The translations under genes and the position numbers were made by a program. A stretch of 64,000 nt of DNA from positions 1 to 64,000 of the forward strand of contig NZ_CAMLOV010000001.1 in NCBI RefSeq assembly GCF_946481715.1, read 5' to 3'. This document shows positions 41,173-49,090 of the stretch, piece after piece. Numbering within the stretch: the stretch's first letter is position 1; every line of letters begins with the position of its first letter. The notes below the pieces were generated by a model that was given only the letters and a program-made list of their open reading frames with translations, was not told the origin of the DNA and did not search any database. This stretch comes from an uncultured Mucilaginibacter sp. (GTDB lineage: Bacteria > Bacteroidota > Bacteroidia > Sphingobacteriales > Sphingobacteriaceae).

Positions 41173-41739
41173 TCAATTCAATCTTTTCATCAGCTGCTCT
41201 TCCACTTTTTTAAATACCTGCACAGGTTTTAAGGTGCGCCATTGCAGGTCGTCGAGCTGGCCGCCGAAGTTGATGTAGTAATCGATATTGCTGTTCTTAA
41301 ATTCTTTGATCACATGCTCCTGAAAATTGACGCCCGCTATCCAGCCATCTTCTACATCCTGAAACCATTCTTCGTAATAGCTATCATCCGAATGGTGGAA
41401 GTTGAGTACATTTTCGCCTATCAGCACAAATTTACTGATGCCCTGGTCTATCATCAATTCCAATATCTCGCGCTTCAGCAGCATAATATCGTTATTGATC
41501 GCATCGTTCCACTCGCCAATAAATTCAATAATACTGTAATGCCTGTCGTAATCAACAAACAAAACTTTTAGGTATAGGGTATTAGAGCCGAACGAATCCC
41601 ACTGCGGGTGCAGCAGGTAATTGTATATCTGTTTATCAAATTCAAATTCGTTGTACGTAGTGGCATAAAAAGGCGAGTACTCGTCTTCTGCTGCTACATA
41701 ATCATCGCGCCATTTGTAATATGGTTCTATCTCGTGCAC
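41173..41739 (-). CDS. Conserved hypothetical cytosolic protein
   Basis: 188 residues if translation starts at GTG 41739 (HEIEPYYKWRDDYVAAEDE follows). A TTG at 41751 lies inside a dispersed GC-rich repeat and would add four residues; neither start is an ATG. The body is acidic and rich in Tyr/Trp/Phe (NYLLHPQWDSFGS, IIEFIGEWNDAINNDIMLLK, LIGENVLNFHHSDDSYYEEW). I recall this type as conserved across Bacteroidota with no assigned function. No signal peptide. It is followed directly by the membrane-anchored unknown and preceded by murQ. The insertion of the repeat just upstream may have replaced its native leader. Confidence 0.7.
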   Translation of the reverse strand: MHEIEPYYKWRDDYVAAEDEYSPFYATTYNEFEFDKQIYNYLLHPQWDSFGSNTLYLKVLFVDYDRHYSIIEFIGEWNDAINNDIMLLKREILELMIDQGISKFVLIGENVLNFHHSDDSYYEEWFQDVEDGWIAGVNFQEHVIKEFKNSNIDYYINFGGQLDDLQWRTLKPVQVFKKVEEQLMKRLN

Positions 41740-41776
41740 AGCCCCCTCCAACCTCCCCCGGAAGGGAAGGCTTTTT
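41740..41776. repeat. Single arm of a GC-rich dispersed repeat
   Basis: AGCCCCCTCCAACCTCCCCC followed by GGAAGGGAAGGC is the same motif family as the two arms at 42870-42961. It directly abuts or overlaps the start of the hypothetical gene on the minus strand. There its purine strand supplies a GGAGG-rich stretch. Confidence 0.65.
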
Positions 41777-41813
41777 TAAATTCCATTCTCAATTCAATAC
41801 TCATTGCGGCTAT

Positions 41814-42620
41814 CTATCTTCTTACTGCTTCCACGGCTTTCCTAACACTGCCATGCTGCTTTAATAATGCTGCGGCATCTTTTTGGCCCAGCCCGGTTTC
41901 GTTCATTACCATGCGGGTGCCGCGGTCAACCAGTTTGTTATTGCTTAACTGCATATCAACCATTTTATTACCCTTTACGCGGCCCAGTTGTATCATCACG
42001 CTTGTGCTCAGCATATTTAAAACCAGCTTTTGCGCCGTGCCCGCCTTCATGCGGGTGCTGCCGGTTACAAACTCAGGGCCAACCACAACCTCAACCGGGT
42101 ATTGAGCTTCTGCGGCTACCGGGCTTTTGGCATTGCACACAATACAACCCGTGGCAATGTTGTGGTCGTTTGCTTTTTGCAGCCCGCCAATAACGTAGGG
42201 CGTGGTGCCCGATGCGGCTATGCCAACCACCACATCGTTCTCGTTAATGTTAAATTCCATCAAATCTTTCCAGGCCTGCTCGCGGTCGTCCTCTGCAAAC
42301 TCAACTGCGCGGCGTATGGCGGTATCGCCGCCGGCTATAATACCCACTACCCAATCAAAGGGCACACCAAACGTTGGCGGGCATTCTGATGCATCAACAA
42401 CGCCCAGCCGACCGCTGGTACCTGCACCAATATAAAACAGGCGACCGCCAATGCGCATTTTTTCGGTTACAATGGTGGCCAGGTCTTCTATCTGCTCCAG
42501 CGCTTTTTCAACCGCCAGGGGCACGCTTTTGTCTTCGTTATTAATATTTTGAAGGATCTCCAACAACGGCATTTTCTCCAGGCTGTTGTATTTCGATTCC
42601 TTTTCGGTCGTAATTTCCAT
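41814..42620 (-). CDS. murQ: N-acetylmuramic acid 6-phosphate etherase
   Basis: 268 residues, slightly shorter than E. coli MurQ (298). It cleaves the lactyl ether of MurNAc-6-phosphate, giving GlcNAc-6-phosphate and lactate, in peptidoglycan recycling. SIS-domain motifs are all present: FYIGAGTSGRLGVVDASECPPTFG (with the catalytic-type Glu), IAGGDTAIRRAVEFAEDD, GIAASGTTPYVIGGL and TGSTRMKAGTAQKLVLNMLS. The C-terminal helical tail (LLKQHGSVRKAVEAV) is also typical. A GH3 enzyme of the NagZ type is encoded 2.8 kb away on the same strand. A MurNAc kinase or MurP transporter is not seen. Confidence 0.95.
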   Translation of the reverse strand: MEITTEKESKYNSLEKMPLLEILQNINNEDKSVPLAVEKALEQIEDLATIVTEKMRIGGRLFYIGAGTSGRLGVVDASECPPTFGVPFDWVVGIIAGGDTAIRRAVEFAEDDREQAWKDLMEFNINENDVVVGIAASGTTPYVIGGLQKANDHNIATGCIVCNAKSPVAAEAQYPVEVVVGPEFVTGSTRMKAGTAQKLVLNMLSTSVMIQLGRVKGNKMVDMQLSNNKLVDRGTRMVMNETGLGQKDAAALLKQHGSVRKAVEAVRR

Positions 42621-42869
42621 TTAGCGCAAATAATTTTTAACAAAATTGAATAAAAAACATCAAAGCAAAGAAGATGCGGTGCTAACGCGGCAAAATAATT
42701 CGGCAGGCGGCTCTAATGAGCCCCGGTTCTCGTATATGTAACAAAGGGCAAGGCGATGACGTCTACTGAGCCAACAGTGGGAATGTTCGGAGGAATGGCA
42801 TAATAAAAATAGCTGTCGGCTCAATAAGAGCCCTCTAACAATATTAAGTTAACGTCGCGCATGGCAAAT

Positions 42870-42961
42870 AGCCCCCTCTAAATCTCCCCCGGTAGGGGAG
42901 ACTTTAGCTTCTTGCGCTTGCTTTTTAAGTCCTCCCTACCGGGGAGGATTTAGGTGGGGCT
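42870..42961. repeat. Imperfect ~35-bp inverted repeat, GC-rich dispersed type
   Basis: The left arm (42870-42905, beginning AGCCCCCTCTAAATCTCCCC) and right arm (42927-42961, ending ATTTAGGTGGGGCT) are about 85 percent complementary. Each arm also folds on itself (CTCCCC with GGGGAG). The 21-base centre is unrelated. A lone arm of the same family lies at 41740-41776, so this is a mobile or copy-spread intergenic repeat. Confidence 0.8.
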
Positions 42962-43062
42962 TAAAACAGTATTAGAACGAACTGTTTTACTTGACTTAAT
43001 AGCATGAAGAAAAACGGGATTAACTAAGATGATATAAATTATAGGCTATAAAGCTTATTAAC

Positions 43063-43070
43063 TAAATTTG
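43063..43070 (+). promoter_or_regulatory. -7 promoter box TAAATTTG of the S41 protease gene
   Basis: An exact TAnnTTTG match 15 bp before the ATG at 43086, giving a short leader. A clear -33 TTTG is absent. Confidence 0.55.
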
Positions 43071-43085
43071 TAAGGCAATTACTAC

Positions 43086-44672
43086 ATGAAACAGGCTGCG
43101 GGTGTTATTTTCCGGACGATAATTTTACTATTGATGGGTGTTACCATCGGCATTATTATTAGCAATAATAATTTTGCAGGGCGCAGGCTTGGGCTTAGTT
43201 TTTCGCGCAGCGACGATAAAATATCAAAAGTGCTGGCACTGGTGAACCAAAACTACGTAGACTCGGTAGATGTGGATAGCATTGAAGGCGTTACCGTGAA
43301 CGATATGCTGCAAAGCCTCGACCCGCATTCCGTTTACCTCCCGGCGCAACAGGCACAGTCTATTAACGAACGGTTGGGCGGCGGCTTTAACGGCATAGGC
43401 CTGGAATACCAGCTATTGCGGGATACCCTTGTTGTTACACAGCTTTACCCCCATGGCCCGGCAGCGAAGGCGGGGTTAAGCACGGGCGATAAGGTATTGC
43501 TTGTAGATGGCAAGCCTTTCTCGGGCACCAGCCTTACCCAGCCCCGCATCAGCAAAACCTTCCGCGGCGAAAAGGATTCGGAAATAACGCTGGGCGTTGA
43601 AAAAAGCAATGGCCTAAAAAAGAGCTACCTTATTAAACGCGGGCGGGTATCGCTTACCAGTTTGGATGCTTACTATATTACCGGTACTACAGGGTATATC
43701 AAAATAAGCAAATTCGCATCTACTACCGATGATGATTTTAGGGCCGCCCTTACCACTTTAAAGCTGGATGGCATGCAAAAATTAGTGCTCGATTTGCGCG
43801 GGAACGGCGGCGGCTACCTCAATACGGCTACGGCCATGGCCGATGAATTTTTGCCAAAGGGCAAACTGATTGTGTATACAGATGGCGCCCACGAGCCGCG
43901 TACCGATTATTTTGCTACCGATTCGGGCAGTTACGAAAAAGGCAAACTAACCGTACTTATTGATGAATACTCTGCCAGCGCGAGCGAAATATTAGCGGGC
44001 GCATTGCAGGACCTCGACCGCGCCACCATTGTAGGCAGGCGTTCGTTTGGCAAGGGGCTGGTACAACAGCAGTTCCCGTTTGGCGATGGCACGGCAGTAA
44101 ACCTTACTGTGGCCCGGTATTACACCCCCTCGGGCAGGTCGATACAAAAATCGTATAAAAACGGCATCCAAAGTTACCACAACGAATTGGCCAACCGGAT
44201 GCGCAAAGGCGAATTGTTATCTGCAGGGAACAGCCTTGCCGATAGCGCTTTTGTTGGGGCATCGGCCTTCCGTACCACCAACGGGCGCAAGGTATTTAGC
44301 TCGGGCGGTATCATGCCGGATGTTTTTGTCCCCGCCGATACCACCCGCAATACGCAGCTATTGGAGGATTTGGCAGAGAAACAGCTATTTACTGCTTACG
44401 TAATTGACAAGCTGCAACCCAATTTAAAAAAGTTTGCAACCGAAGATGCTTTTGTAAAGCAATACAACGTTGGCGATGCAGATTTTAACGCCTTTATCCA
44501 ATACGCAGCAAAAAGCCTGGAGCAGATAAACCCCAGGGAGCTGCAATTATCTGCCAATATCATCAAAACACTGCTGAAGGCAAATACAGCCCGCTTTAAA
44601 TGGGGCAATAGTGCTTATTACCGGGTATTGAACGAATATGATGAAACGTTTAAAAAAGCCCTGTCGCTTTAG
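43086..44672 (+). CDS. S41 family C-terminal processing peptidase with PDZ domain
   Basis: 528 residues. An N-terminal hydrophobic helix (about 8-28) acts as signal or anchor. A PDZ domain spans about 95-180 (GGGFNGIGLEYQLLRDTLVV, GPAAKAGLSTGDKVLLVDGK). The S41 protease core is at about 185-370, with LVLDLRGNGGGYL, the catalytic serine in the YSASASEILAGALQD motif and the lysine of RSFGKGLVQ. About 140 extra C-terminal residues follow. These Ser/Lys-dyad enzymes trim or degrade periplasmic proteins from the C-terminus. Its stop codon abuts the stop of the convergent lipoprotein gene with no space for a terminator. Confidence 0.93.
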   Translation: MKQAAGVIFRTIILLLMGVTIGIIISNNNFAGRRLGLSFSRSDDKISKVLALVNQNYVDSVDVDSIEGVTVNDMLQSLDPHSVYLPAQQAQSINERLGGGFNGIGLEYQLLRDTLVVTQLYPHGPAAKAGLSTGDKVLLVDGKPFSGTSLTQPRISKTFRGEKDSEITLGVEKSNGLKKSYLIKRGRVSLTSLDAYYITGTTGYIKISKFASTTDDDFRAALTTLKLDGMQKLVLDLRGNGGGYLNTATAMADEFLPKGKLIVYTDGAHEPRTDYFATDSGSYEKGKLTVLIDEYSASASEILAGALQDLDRATIVGRRSFGKGLVQQQFPFGDGTAVNLTVARYYTPSGRSIQKSYKNGIQSYHNELANRMRKGELLSAGNSLADSAFVGASAFRTTNGRKVFSSGGIMPDVFVPADTTRNTQLLEDLAEKQLFTAYVIDKLQPNLKKFATEDAFVKQYNVGDADFNAFIQYAAKSLEQINPRELQLSANIIKTLLKANTARFKWGNSAYYRVLNEYDETFKKALSL

Positions 44673-45317
44673 CTATTTAATTGTGTATATCCCATCGAAA
44701 TAAGATATAGTGGCCGCATTATCATCGCGGAAATAGCCTACCGGGTATTCTTTACCTTCGGGAGTTACTTTCCAGGCCTTTACAATCTGCGGGCTGGTTG
44801 CTACGGAGCTTAGGTTTAAAATATAATACCCAAACTCAGCACTCAGGCACGAATCTTTGTAGGCTTTATTGCTGATCAACCCGGGCTGTTCTAACACATT
44901 CAAAAAAAGTTTCCGTACCTGGGCCAAACTCAAATTCTTACTTGTGCTAAGGTTTACTGTGTTATATTTTGTGCCGATAACACTCGTGAATACTTCGCCG
45001 CCGAAATGGTAACCAATATCACCATTCAACACCGGCAATCCATTGAAATATTGCAGGGCAAGTGTATGCTGGTACACGTAAGGCGTGCCACCTAAGGCAA
45101 CGGTATCATCAAAGGTAGCCCGGTAAAAACTTAAGCCATCGTAACTGATGCTATTCTTTTGAAAGAGCGCTTTAACTTTTGAATACGCAGCATCGCCAAT
45201 GGGGTTTAGCGGCCTTTTGTATTCGGATATACACCCATTGTCTTCCAAAATAGCTTTGGTGCACGATGCCGCTACCAAAAAGCATGGCAAAATTAAAAAA
45301 AGGAGGGCTTTCTTCAT
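44673..45317 (-). CDS. Hypothetical lipoprotein
   Basis: 214 residues; lipoprotein signal MKKALLFLILPCFLVAASC with acceptor cysteine at residue 19. The mature protein has mixed alpha/beta character (SYDGLSFYRATFDDTVALGG, LSLAQVRKLFLNVLEQPGL, VKAWKVTPEGKEYPVGYFRD). The pattern of a strand-helix unit followed by YYILNLSS and PVGYFRDDNA vaguely resembles PepSY/FTP-type inhibitory domains, but this is not firm. It lies downstream of no obvious partner; it is convergent with the S41 protease, sharing the TAGCTA junction at 44670-44675. Function unknown. Confidence 0.7.
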   Translation of the reverse strand: MKKALLFLILPCFLVAASCTKAILEDNGCISEYKRPLNPIGDAAYSKVKALFQKNSISYDGLSFYRATFDDTVALGGTPYVYQHTLALQYFNGLPVLNGDIGYHFGGEVFTSVIGTKYNTVNLSTSKNLSLAQVRKLFLNVLEQPGLISNKAYKDSCLSAEFGYYILNLSSVATSPQIVKAWKVTPEGKEYPVGYFRDDNAATISYFDGIYTIK

Positions 45318-45400
45318 GGCTAAAACCGGTTTATAAAAGCATTACGCCAAATCGTTTCAACGCGCTACAGGGCACTCCAAATTAATTAAACCATTATGGT

Positions 45401-47122
45401 TTAAAGGCTTGCCCCGGCACCCGTAGTAAAAAACGTATTTACGCTTACCGGCAATTTGCCTGTTGGTTTTATTTGCCCGGTTATTGCCTTTACTGCCGCG
45501 CGCTGCATGGCATCGTCCTTTTGGTAGGCAACTAAAATAGCGCTGCTTTTTTCTATCCCCGGCAAGCCCGCAATGGTATAAGCATTTGCAAAAACACTTA
45601 TTACCGCATTGTTTTTTGCAGCCAGGTCGGCAATCAGCAATTTAACGTCGCTACTGTAATCCAACTTGCTGGCGGGGCGCAGGCGGGTATCGTGTATGCC
45701 CACAAACACTTGCTCGTACTGCTTCAACGATTCCAGCATTTGTTTTAATGCGCCCACAGGCGTATCTTTCCCAACCAAAAACAACATGCTGTTTGGGTAT
45801 TTTTTTGATAGCTCCTGCTGAAAAACGGTTTGCCCGGTAACGCCAATGCTTATAATGGCGGTTTTTTTTGTGGTGTCTTGCTTCAACAAGCGGCTATCGC
45901 CTTTTATAAGCGTAATGGCAGCATCGCTTAGTTGCTGCACCAGTTGGGTAGCGGCAGGGCGGTTAAGGTCCTGTAATAAGTTTTGGGTATCTATGGGGGT
46001 ATAATTGCTTAGCCCTGCCCAGTATTTGGCGGCCAATACCTTTTTCACTTTCGCTTCAAATTCTTCGGGCGCGATGTGTTTTTTACGGACTTCTTTCCGG
46101 ATAAGCTTAGCGGCATTCTTGGAGTTTTCGGATAGTTCTATTAAATCCATACCAGCCATAAAAGTTTTCAGGTCGGCCTCCCCGTTAGGGAAGTATTTGG
46201 TTACCCCTTTCATCTCCATAGCATCAGATGCTACCAGCCCTTTAAACATCAGCGAGTCTTTCAAAATATCGGTAATAATTGGGCGCGATAAGGTGGACGG
46301 CAGGTTTTTGGTGGTATCCAGCGCGGGGATGCTCATGTGCGCTATCATCACCCCGCTAATGCCTGCGTTTATAGCTTCGTGGAAAGGGTACATCTCTAAA
46401 GAATCGAGCCTTTCGCGCGTAAAGGGCAGCAAGGGCAGGTCGAAGTGCGAATCGACATTGGTATCGCCATGCCCCGGGAAATGTTTTGCTATCGCGATGA
46501 GCCCTGCATCCTGCATGCCTTTGGCGTAAGCAATGCCTTTGCGGGCCACGTTGTATTTATTATCGCCAAACGAGCGGTAATTAATTACCGGGTTATTGGG
46601 GTTGTTGTTTACATCAAAATCGGGCGCGAAGTTGATGTGCATACCCAGCCGTTTAAAGTCATAAGCCACCATTTGCCCCATTTTGTATATCAGGTTGTTA
46701 TCCTGTATGGCACCCAGGGCCATTTGGTAAGGGTATGATATGGTAGAATCCAGCCGCATGCCCAGCCCCCATTCGCCATCCATGGCAATAAGCAGCGGTA
46801 TGCGCGATATCTTTTGGTACTCATTTACCAAATTGGCCTGCCTGCCCGGCCCGCCCTGAAAAAACACCAACCCGCCTACATGTTCTTTTTTGACCACCTT
46901 CCCTACCGAATCGGAATAGGCCTGCCCGCGGTTGGTATGTGCCCGCACAAAAAACAACTGGCCTATGCGCTGCCGGCGGTTAAGTTTATTATAAACAGAA
47001 TCTACCCATTGGTTTTGCTGGGATAGGGTGCTTACCAGGCTGGCCTTTTGCGCCAGGCTGTTATCGGAAATCACTAATAATACGAAGGAAAAGGCAAGGG
47101 TGAGGTATTTCTTCAGTTGCAT
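45401..47122 (-). CDS. Glycoside hydrolase family 3, NagZ-like beta-N-acetylhexosaminidase
   Basis: 573 residues with signal peptide ending at SLAQ (about residue 25). The GH3 N-terminal TIM barrel (about 30-370) holds KHFPGHGDTNVDSHFDLP, the Asp/His loop diagnostic of NagZ-type N-acetylglucosaminidases, and the nucleophile region GLVASDAMEMKG. A GH3 C-terminal-type domain (about 415-560) follows and the protein ends there. Many Bacteroidota homologues continue into a beta-lactamase-like domain (total ~950-1000 residues), which is absent here. It probably cuts GlcNAc from muropeptides in the periplasm, which fits with murQ on the same strand. No phosphorylase His dyad was checked beyond this. 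Confidence 0.88.
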   Translation of the reverse strand: MQLKKYLTLAFSFVLLVISDNSLAQKASLVSTLSQQNQWVDSVYNKLNRRQRIGQLFFVRAHTNRGQAYSDSVGKVVKKEHVGGLVFFQGGPGRQANLVNEYQKISRIPLLIAMDGEWGLGMRLDSTISYPYQMALGAIQDNNLIYKMGQMVAYDFKRLGMHINFAPDFDVNNNPNNPVINYRSFGDNKYNVARKGIAYAKGMQDAGLIAIAKHFPGHGDTNVDSHFDLPLLPFTRERLDSLEMYPFHEAINAGISGVMIAHMSIPALDTTKNLPSTLSRPIITDILKDSLMFKGLVASDAMEMKGVTKYFPNGEADLKTFMAGMDLIELSENSKNAAKLIRKEVRKKHIAPEEFEAKVKKVLAAKYWAGLSNYTPIDTQNLLQDLNRPAATQLVQQLSDAAITLIKGDSRLLKQDTTKKTAIISIGVTGQTVFQQELSKKYPNSMLFLVGKDTPVGALKQMLESLKQYEQVFVGIHDTRLRPASKLDYSSDVKLLIADLAAKNNAVISVFANAYTIAGLPGIEKSSAILVAYQKDDAMQRAAVKAITGQIKPTGKLPVSVNTFFTTGAGASL

Positions 47123-47496
47123 AATGATGTAAATGTAGGTTAAATCCTAAAAAAGGATAATTGTTTTTTTGTTAGGGGTAAATTGAATCTTGGTGAAGGC
47201 GTAATTCAAAATAAACGTCATGCCGGATTTATTTCGGTACCCCACACGGCAGGTAATGGAAATGCAAAGCGGTTTAGCATAGTTGTGACTTTTATGATGG
47301 GGTGCTGAAAAAATTTCAGCATGACGGTGAAATCACTTATATGTTTTGTAAAAAACACGATACACCCTCCAATATCTCAAAACACAAAATAAACCTTAAC
47401 GAAAAAAAACACTCTATCGAGTATAAAAAAATCAACAAAAACCAAAGCAATGCGGGCAAGCTTTGCCCAACCGGCTTTAATAAACAGCAAAAAAAC
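47123..47496. other. 374-bp intergenic region with an imperfect inverted repeat
   Basis: Upstream region of two divergent genes (GH3 to the left, beta-barrel protein to the right). It holds the inverted repeat at 47216-47326 and a poly-A-rich stretch before the right gene. The frame of the right gene is open back to 47302, but that part is low-complexity Lys/Asn-coding sequence without a signal peptide and is not counted as coding. Confidence 0.6.
47216..47326. repeat. REP-like imperfect inverted repeat (29-bp arms)
   Basis: The left arm 47216-47244 (CGTCATGCCGGATTTATTTC...) and right arm 47298-47326 (ending TTTCAGCATGACG) pair over most of their length with about six mismatches. The right arm folds on itself (TGCTGAAA with TTTCAGCA). 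Palindromes starting CGTCATGCTGAA are a familiar dispersed intergenic repeat type in Bacteroidota genomes. Confidence 0.7.
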
Positions 47497-48189
47497 ATGA
47501 AAAAATTACTCTTTTTAGCGATAGGCCTGCTCACCATTGCGGCCTCGGTGAATGCACAGGATGGGCCCCGCCGTTACCCGCGCCGCGTAGTAAGGCGCTT
47601 ACCGCCACAGCAACGCCCGCAGCGTTACCGCCCTGTAGATGATTGGTACAAACCCAAAGTGGGTATTGCCGGCGGCTTAAACATCAGCAACACAGTTGAT
47701 GCCTACAACGCCGATTTTAGCACCAGCAGCGTAGCAGGCGCACACATTGGGCTTACATTTGAAGTGCCCATTGCTTACCCACTATCCTTTGCGCCCGAAT
47801 TTTTGTTTTCGCAAAAAGGTTACAAGGCCGAAACTGTTGACGGCACCTTCCGCCAGCGCACTAATTTTATTGATATCCCCCTGCTTGCCAAATTGCGCGT
47901 AACCCGTGGGTTCAACATTGTAGTTGGCCCGCAGCTTACCTTCCAAACATCAACCCGTAATACTTACGATGATGGCTTTAGCACCATTTACCGCGACAAT
48001 TATGACAGCGTACGCGATAAAAGCTACCTCTCGGGTTTAATTGGCGTAGGTTTCGACCTGAACAGGAATACCGAACTCCGTTTCCGCTATGCGTTAGATT
48101 TTAACCAAAACCGCGGCGACGAAAATTCTGCCATCCCCGATTACCGCAACCAGGTTTTCCAGATAGGGTTGGGCTTTAAGTTTCAATAA
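47497..48189 (+). CDS. PorT-like outer-membrane beta-barrel protein
   Basis: 230 residues from the ATG at 47497, chosen because MKKLLFLAIGLLTIAASVNAQ is a complete signal peptide. The mature N-terminus is unusually Arg/Pro-rich (RRYPRRVVRRLPPQQRPQRY). An eight-stranded barrel of the PorT/outer_membrane beta-barrel type follows, starting KVGIAGGLNISNTVD, with GAHIGLTFEVPI, LSFAPEFLFSQKGY, VVGPQLTF and the terminal FQIGLGFKFQ. The final Phe/Gln and alternating pattern fit outer-membrane insertion. Function unknown; similar barrels often sit near envelope genes, and here an envelope-glycan cluster follows on the other strand. Confidence 0.82.
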   Translation: MKKLLFLAIGLLTIAASVNAQDGPRRYPRRVVRRLPPQQRPQRYRPVDDWYKPKVGIAGGLNISNTVDAYNADFSTSSVAGAHIGLTFEVPIAYPLSFAPEFLFSQKGYKAETVDGTFRQRTNFIDIPLLAKLRVTRGFNIVVGPQLTFQTSTRNTYDDGFSTIYRDNYDSVRDKSYLSGLIGVGFDLNRNTELRFRYALDFNQNRGDENSAIPDYRNQVFQIGLGFKFQ

Positions 48190-48205
48190 TATTACCTCTC
48201 CCGAT

Positions 48206-48246
48206 AAAACAAAGGGGATGACCGAAATGGCCATCCCCTTTGTTTT
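48206..48246. terminator. Bidirectional terminator between barrel gene and DUF5672 gene
   Basis: A 15-bp perfect stem (AAAACAAAGGGGATG / CATCCCCTTTGTTTT) with an 11-base loop, flanked by T-rich sequence on both strands. It lies 16 bp from one stop and 18 bp from the other. Confidence 0.9.
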
Positions 48247-48264
48247 TTGTTTTCAATCCTCTAT

Positions 48265-49068
48265 TTATACTTCGTACCCGTATGCCTTAAATATGCCTCG
48301 CCAAAAATCAAGGTGCCTATCCCAGGCGTGGCAACCAAAGGGCAGTTTGTTATTATTTATGCTGAGTCCGCGTTCGGGGTTGTTCTCAATAGCAAAAGCC
48401 ATCGCCTCGCGGTAGCCCGGAATTTTTAAAATTTTGCGCTTCCGGTTAACCTCTATGCTCCAAAAAATATCTTCGTTGTAAAGGTGGTGTGTCCGGGTGT
48501 AGTAGTACGCAATTTCCTCTTTCATGGTTAAAGTAACATCATAAAACTTCTTTATCCGCCTTAAAGAAAAGCCCCCGTTACCAACTTTGTTTTCTATTTG
48601 CATCAATGATGGCAAGCCGTCTTTACTAACATTAAAGCGCGTGTGCCAATAACTTATTAATTTGGATTTTGTGGCCTTTACAATATCGGGGTAATCGTAC
48701 TTATGTATCCATGGGGCGCCAATGTAATCGTAGCCCCGGTTACACCAATCTTGCAGTTCGTCCCTAAAAACAAAAACATCAAGCTGGTATATCAGCATAA
48801 AGTCGTAATTCAAAAACCGCTCGTAAAACTCGGTGGCCATTGCCAGGTTGTTGTAGCCTTTAGGGTCTTTAAAATATTTATCGTCGAAAGTTTCTGTTAA
48901 AAAAGGTGCCTCGGTAAGCTCAACGGGCATCTCTCCCGATTCTGGCTTAACCACAATCAATGTGTGGGCCGATAACGTCTTTTTTAATTGATCAAGCGAT
49001 ACCTGCTCCAGTGGCGATAATGTTTTTTTATGAAAGGGGATAACTATGGCTACTTTAAAGTCGGTCAT
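48265..49068 (-). CDS. DUF5672 family protein (glycosyltransferase-like)
   Basis: 267 residues from the ATG at 49068; an ATG at 49119 would overlap the upstream ABC-transporter gene and adds residues before the strand KVAIVIPFHKK. The chain matches DUF5672: VAIVIPFHK, YNNLAMATEFYERFLNYDFMLIYQLDVFVFRDEL (the Asp-x-Asp-like LDVFVF), YDYIGAPWI, GNGGFSLRRIKK and HLYNEDIFWS. The fold and the position of the Asp and the NGG segment resemble GT-A glycosyltransferases, and family members sit in LPS or capsule clusters as here. No signal peptide, so cytosolic. It is downstream of msbA-like on the same strand with a 22-bp gap. Confidence 0.85.
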   Translation of the reverse strand: MTDFKVAIVIPFHKKTLSPLEQVSLDQLKKTLSAHTLIVVKPESGEMPVELTEAPFLTETFDDKYFKDPKGYNNLAMATEFYERFLNYDFMLIYQLDVFVFRDELQDWCNRGYDYIGAPWIHKYDYPDIVKATKSKLISYWHTRFNVSKDGLPSLMQIENKVGNGGFSLRRIKKFYDVTLTMKEEIAYYYTRTHHLYNEDIFWSIEVNRKRKILKIPGYREAMAFAIENNPERGLSINNNKLPFGCHAWDRHLDFWRGIFKAYGYEV

Positions 49069-49090
49069 GTAATGATAGTTGGTTGTTTTT

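Larger units (their letters stand above)
42621..43085. other. 465-bp intergenic region with hairpins and a GC-rich inverted repeat
   Basis: No gene is seen. Two small hairpins with the same stem are present (GGCTC/GAGCC at 42709-42722 and 42818-42832). The long imperfect inverted repeat at 42870-42961 and the promoter of the S41 protease at 43063-43070 follow. Murein and protease genes point away from it on both sides. Confidence 0.6.

Noticed and set aside
47302..47496. 65-residue N-terminal extension of the beta-barrel protein
   Set aside because: Low-complexity Lys/Asn stretch overlapping the REP-like repeat; the internal ATG begins a complete signal peptide.
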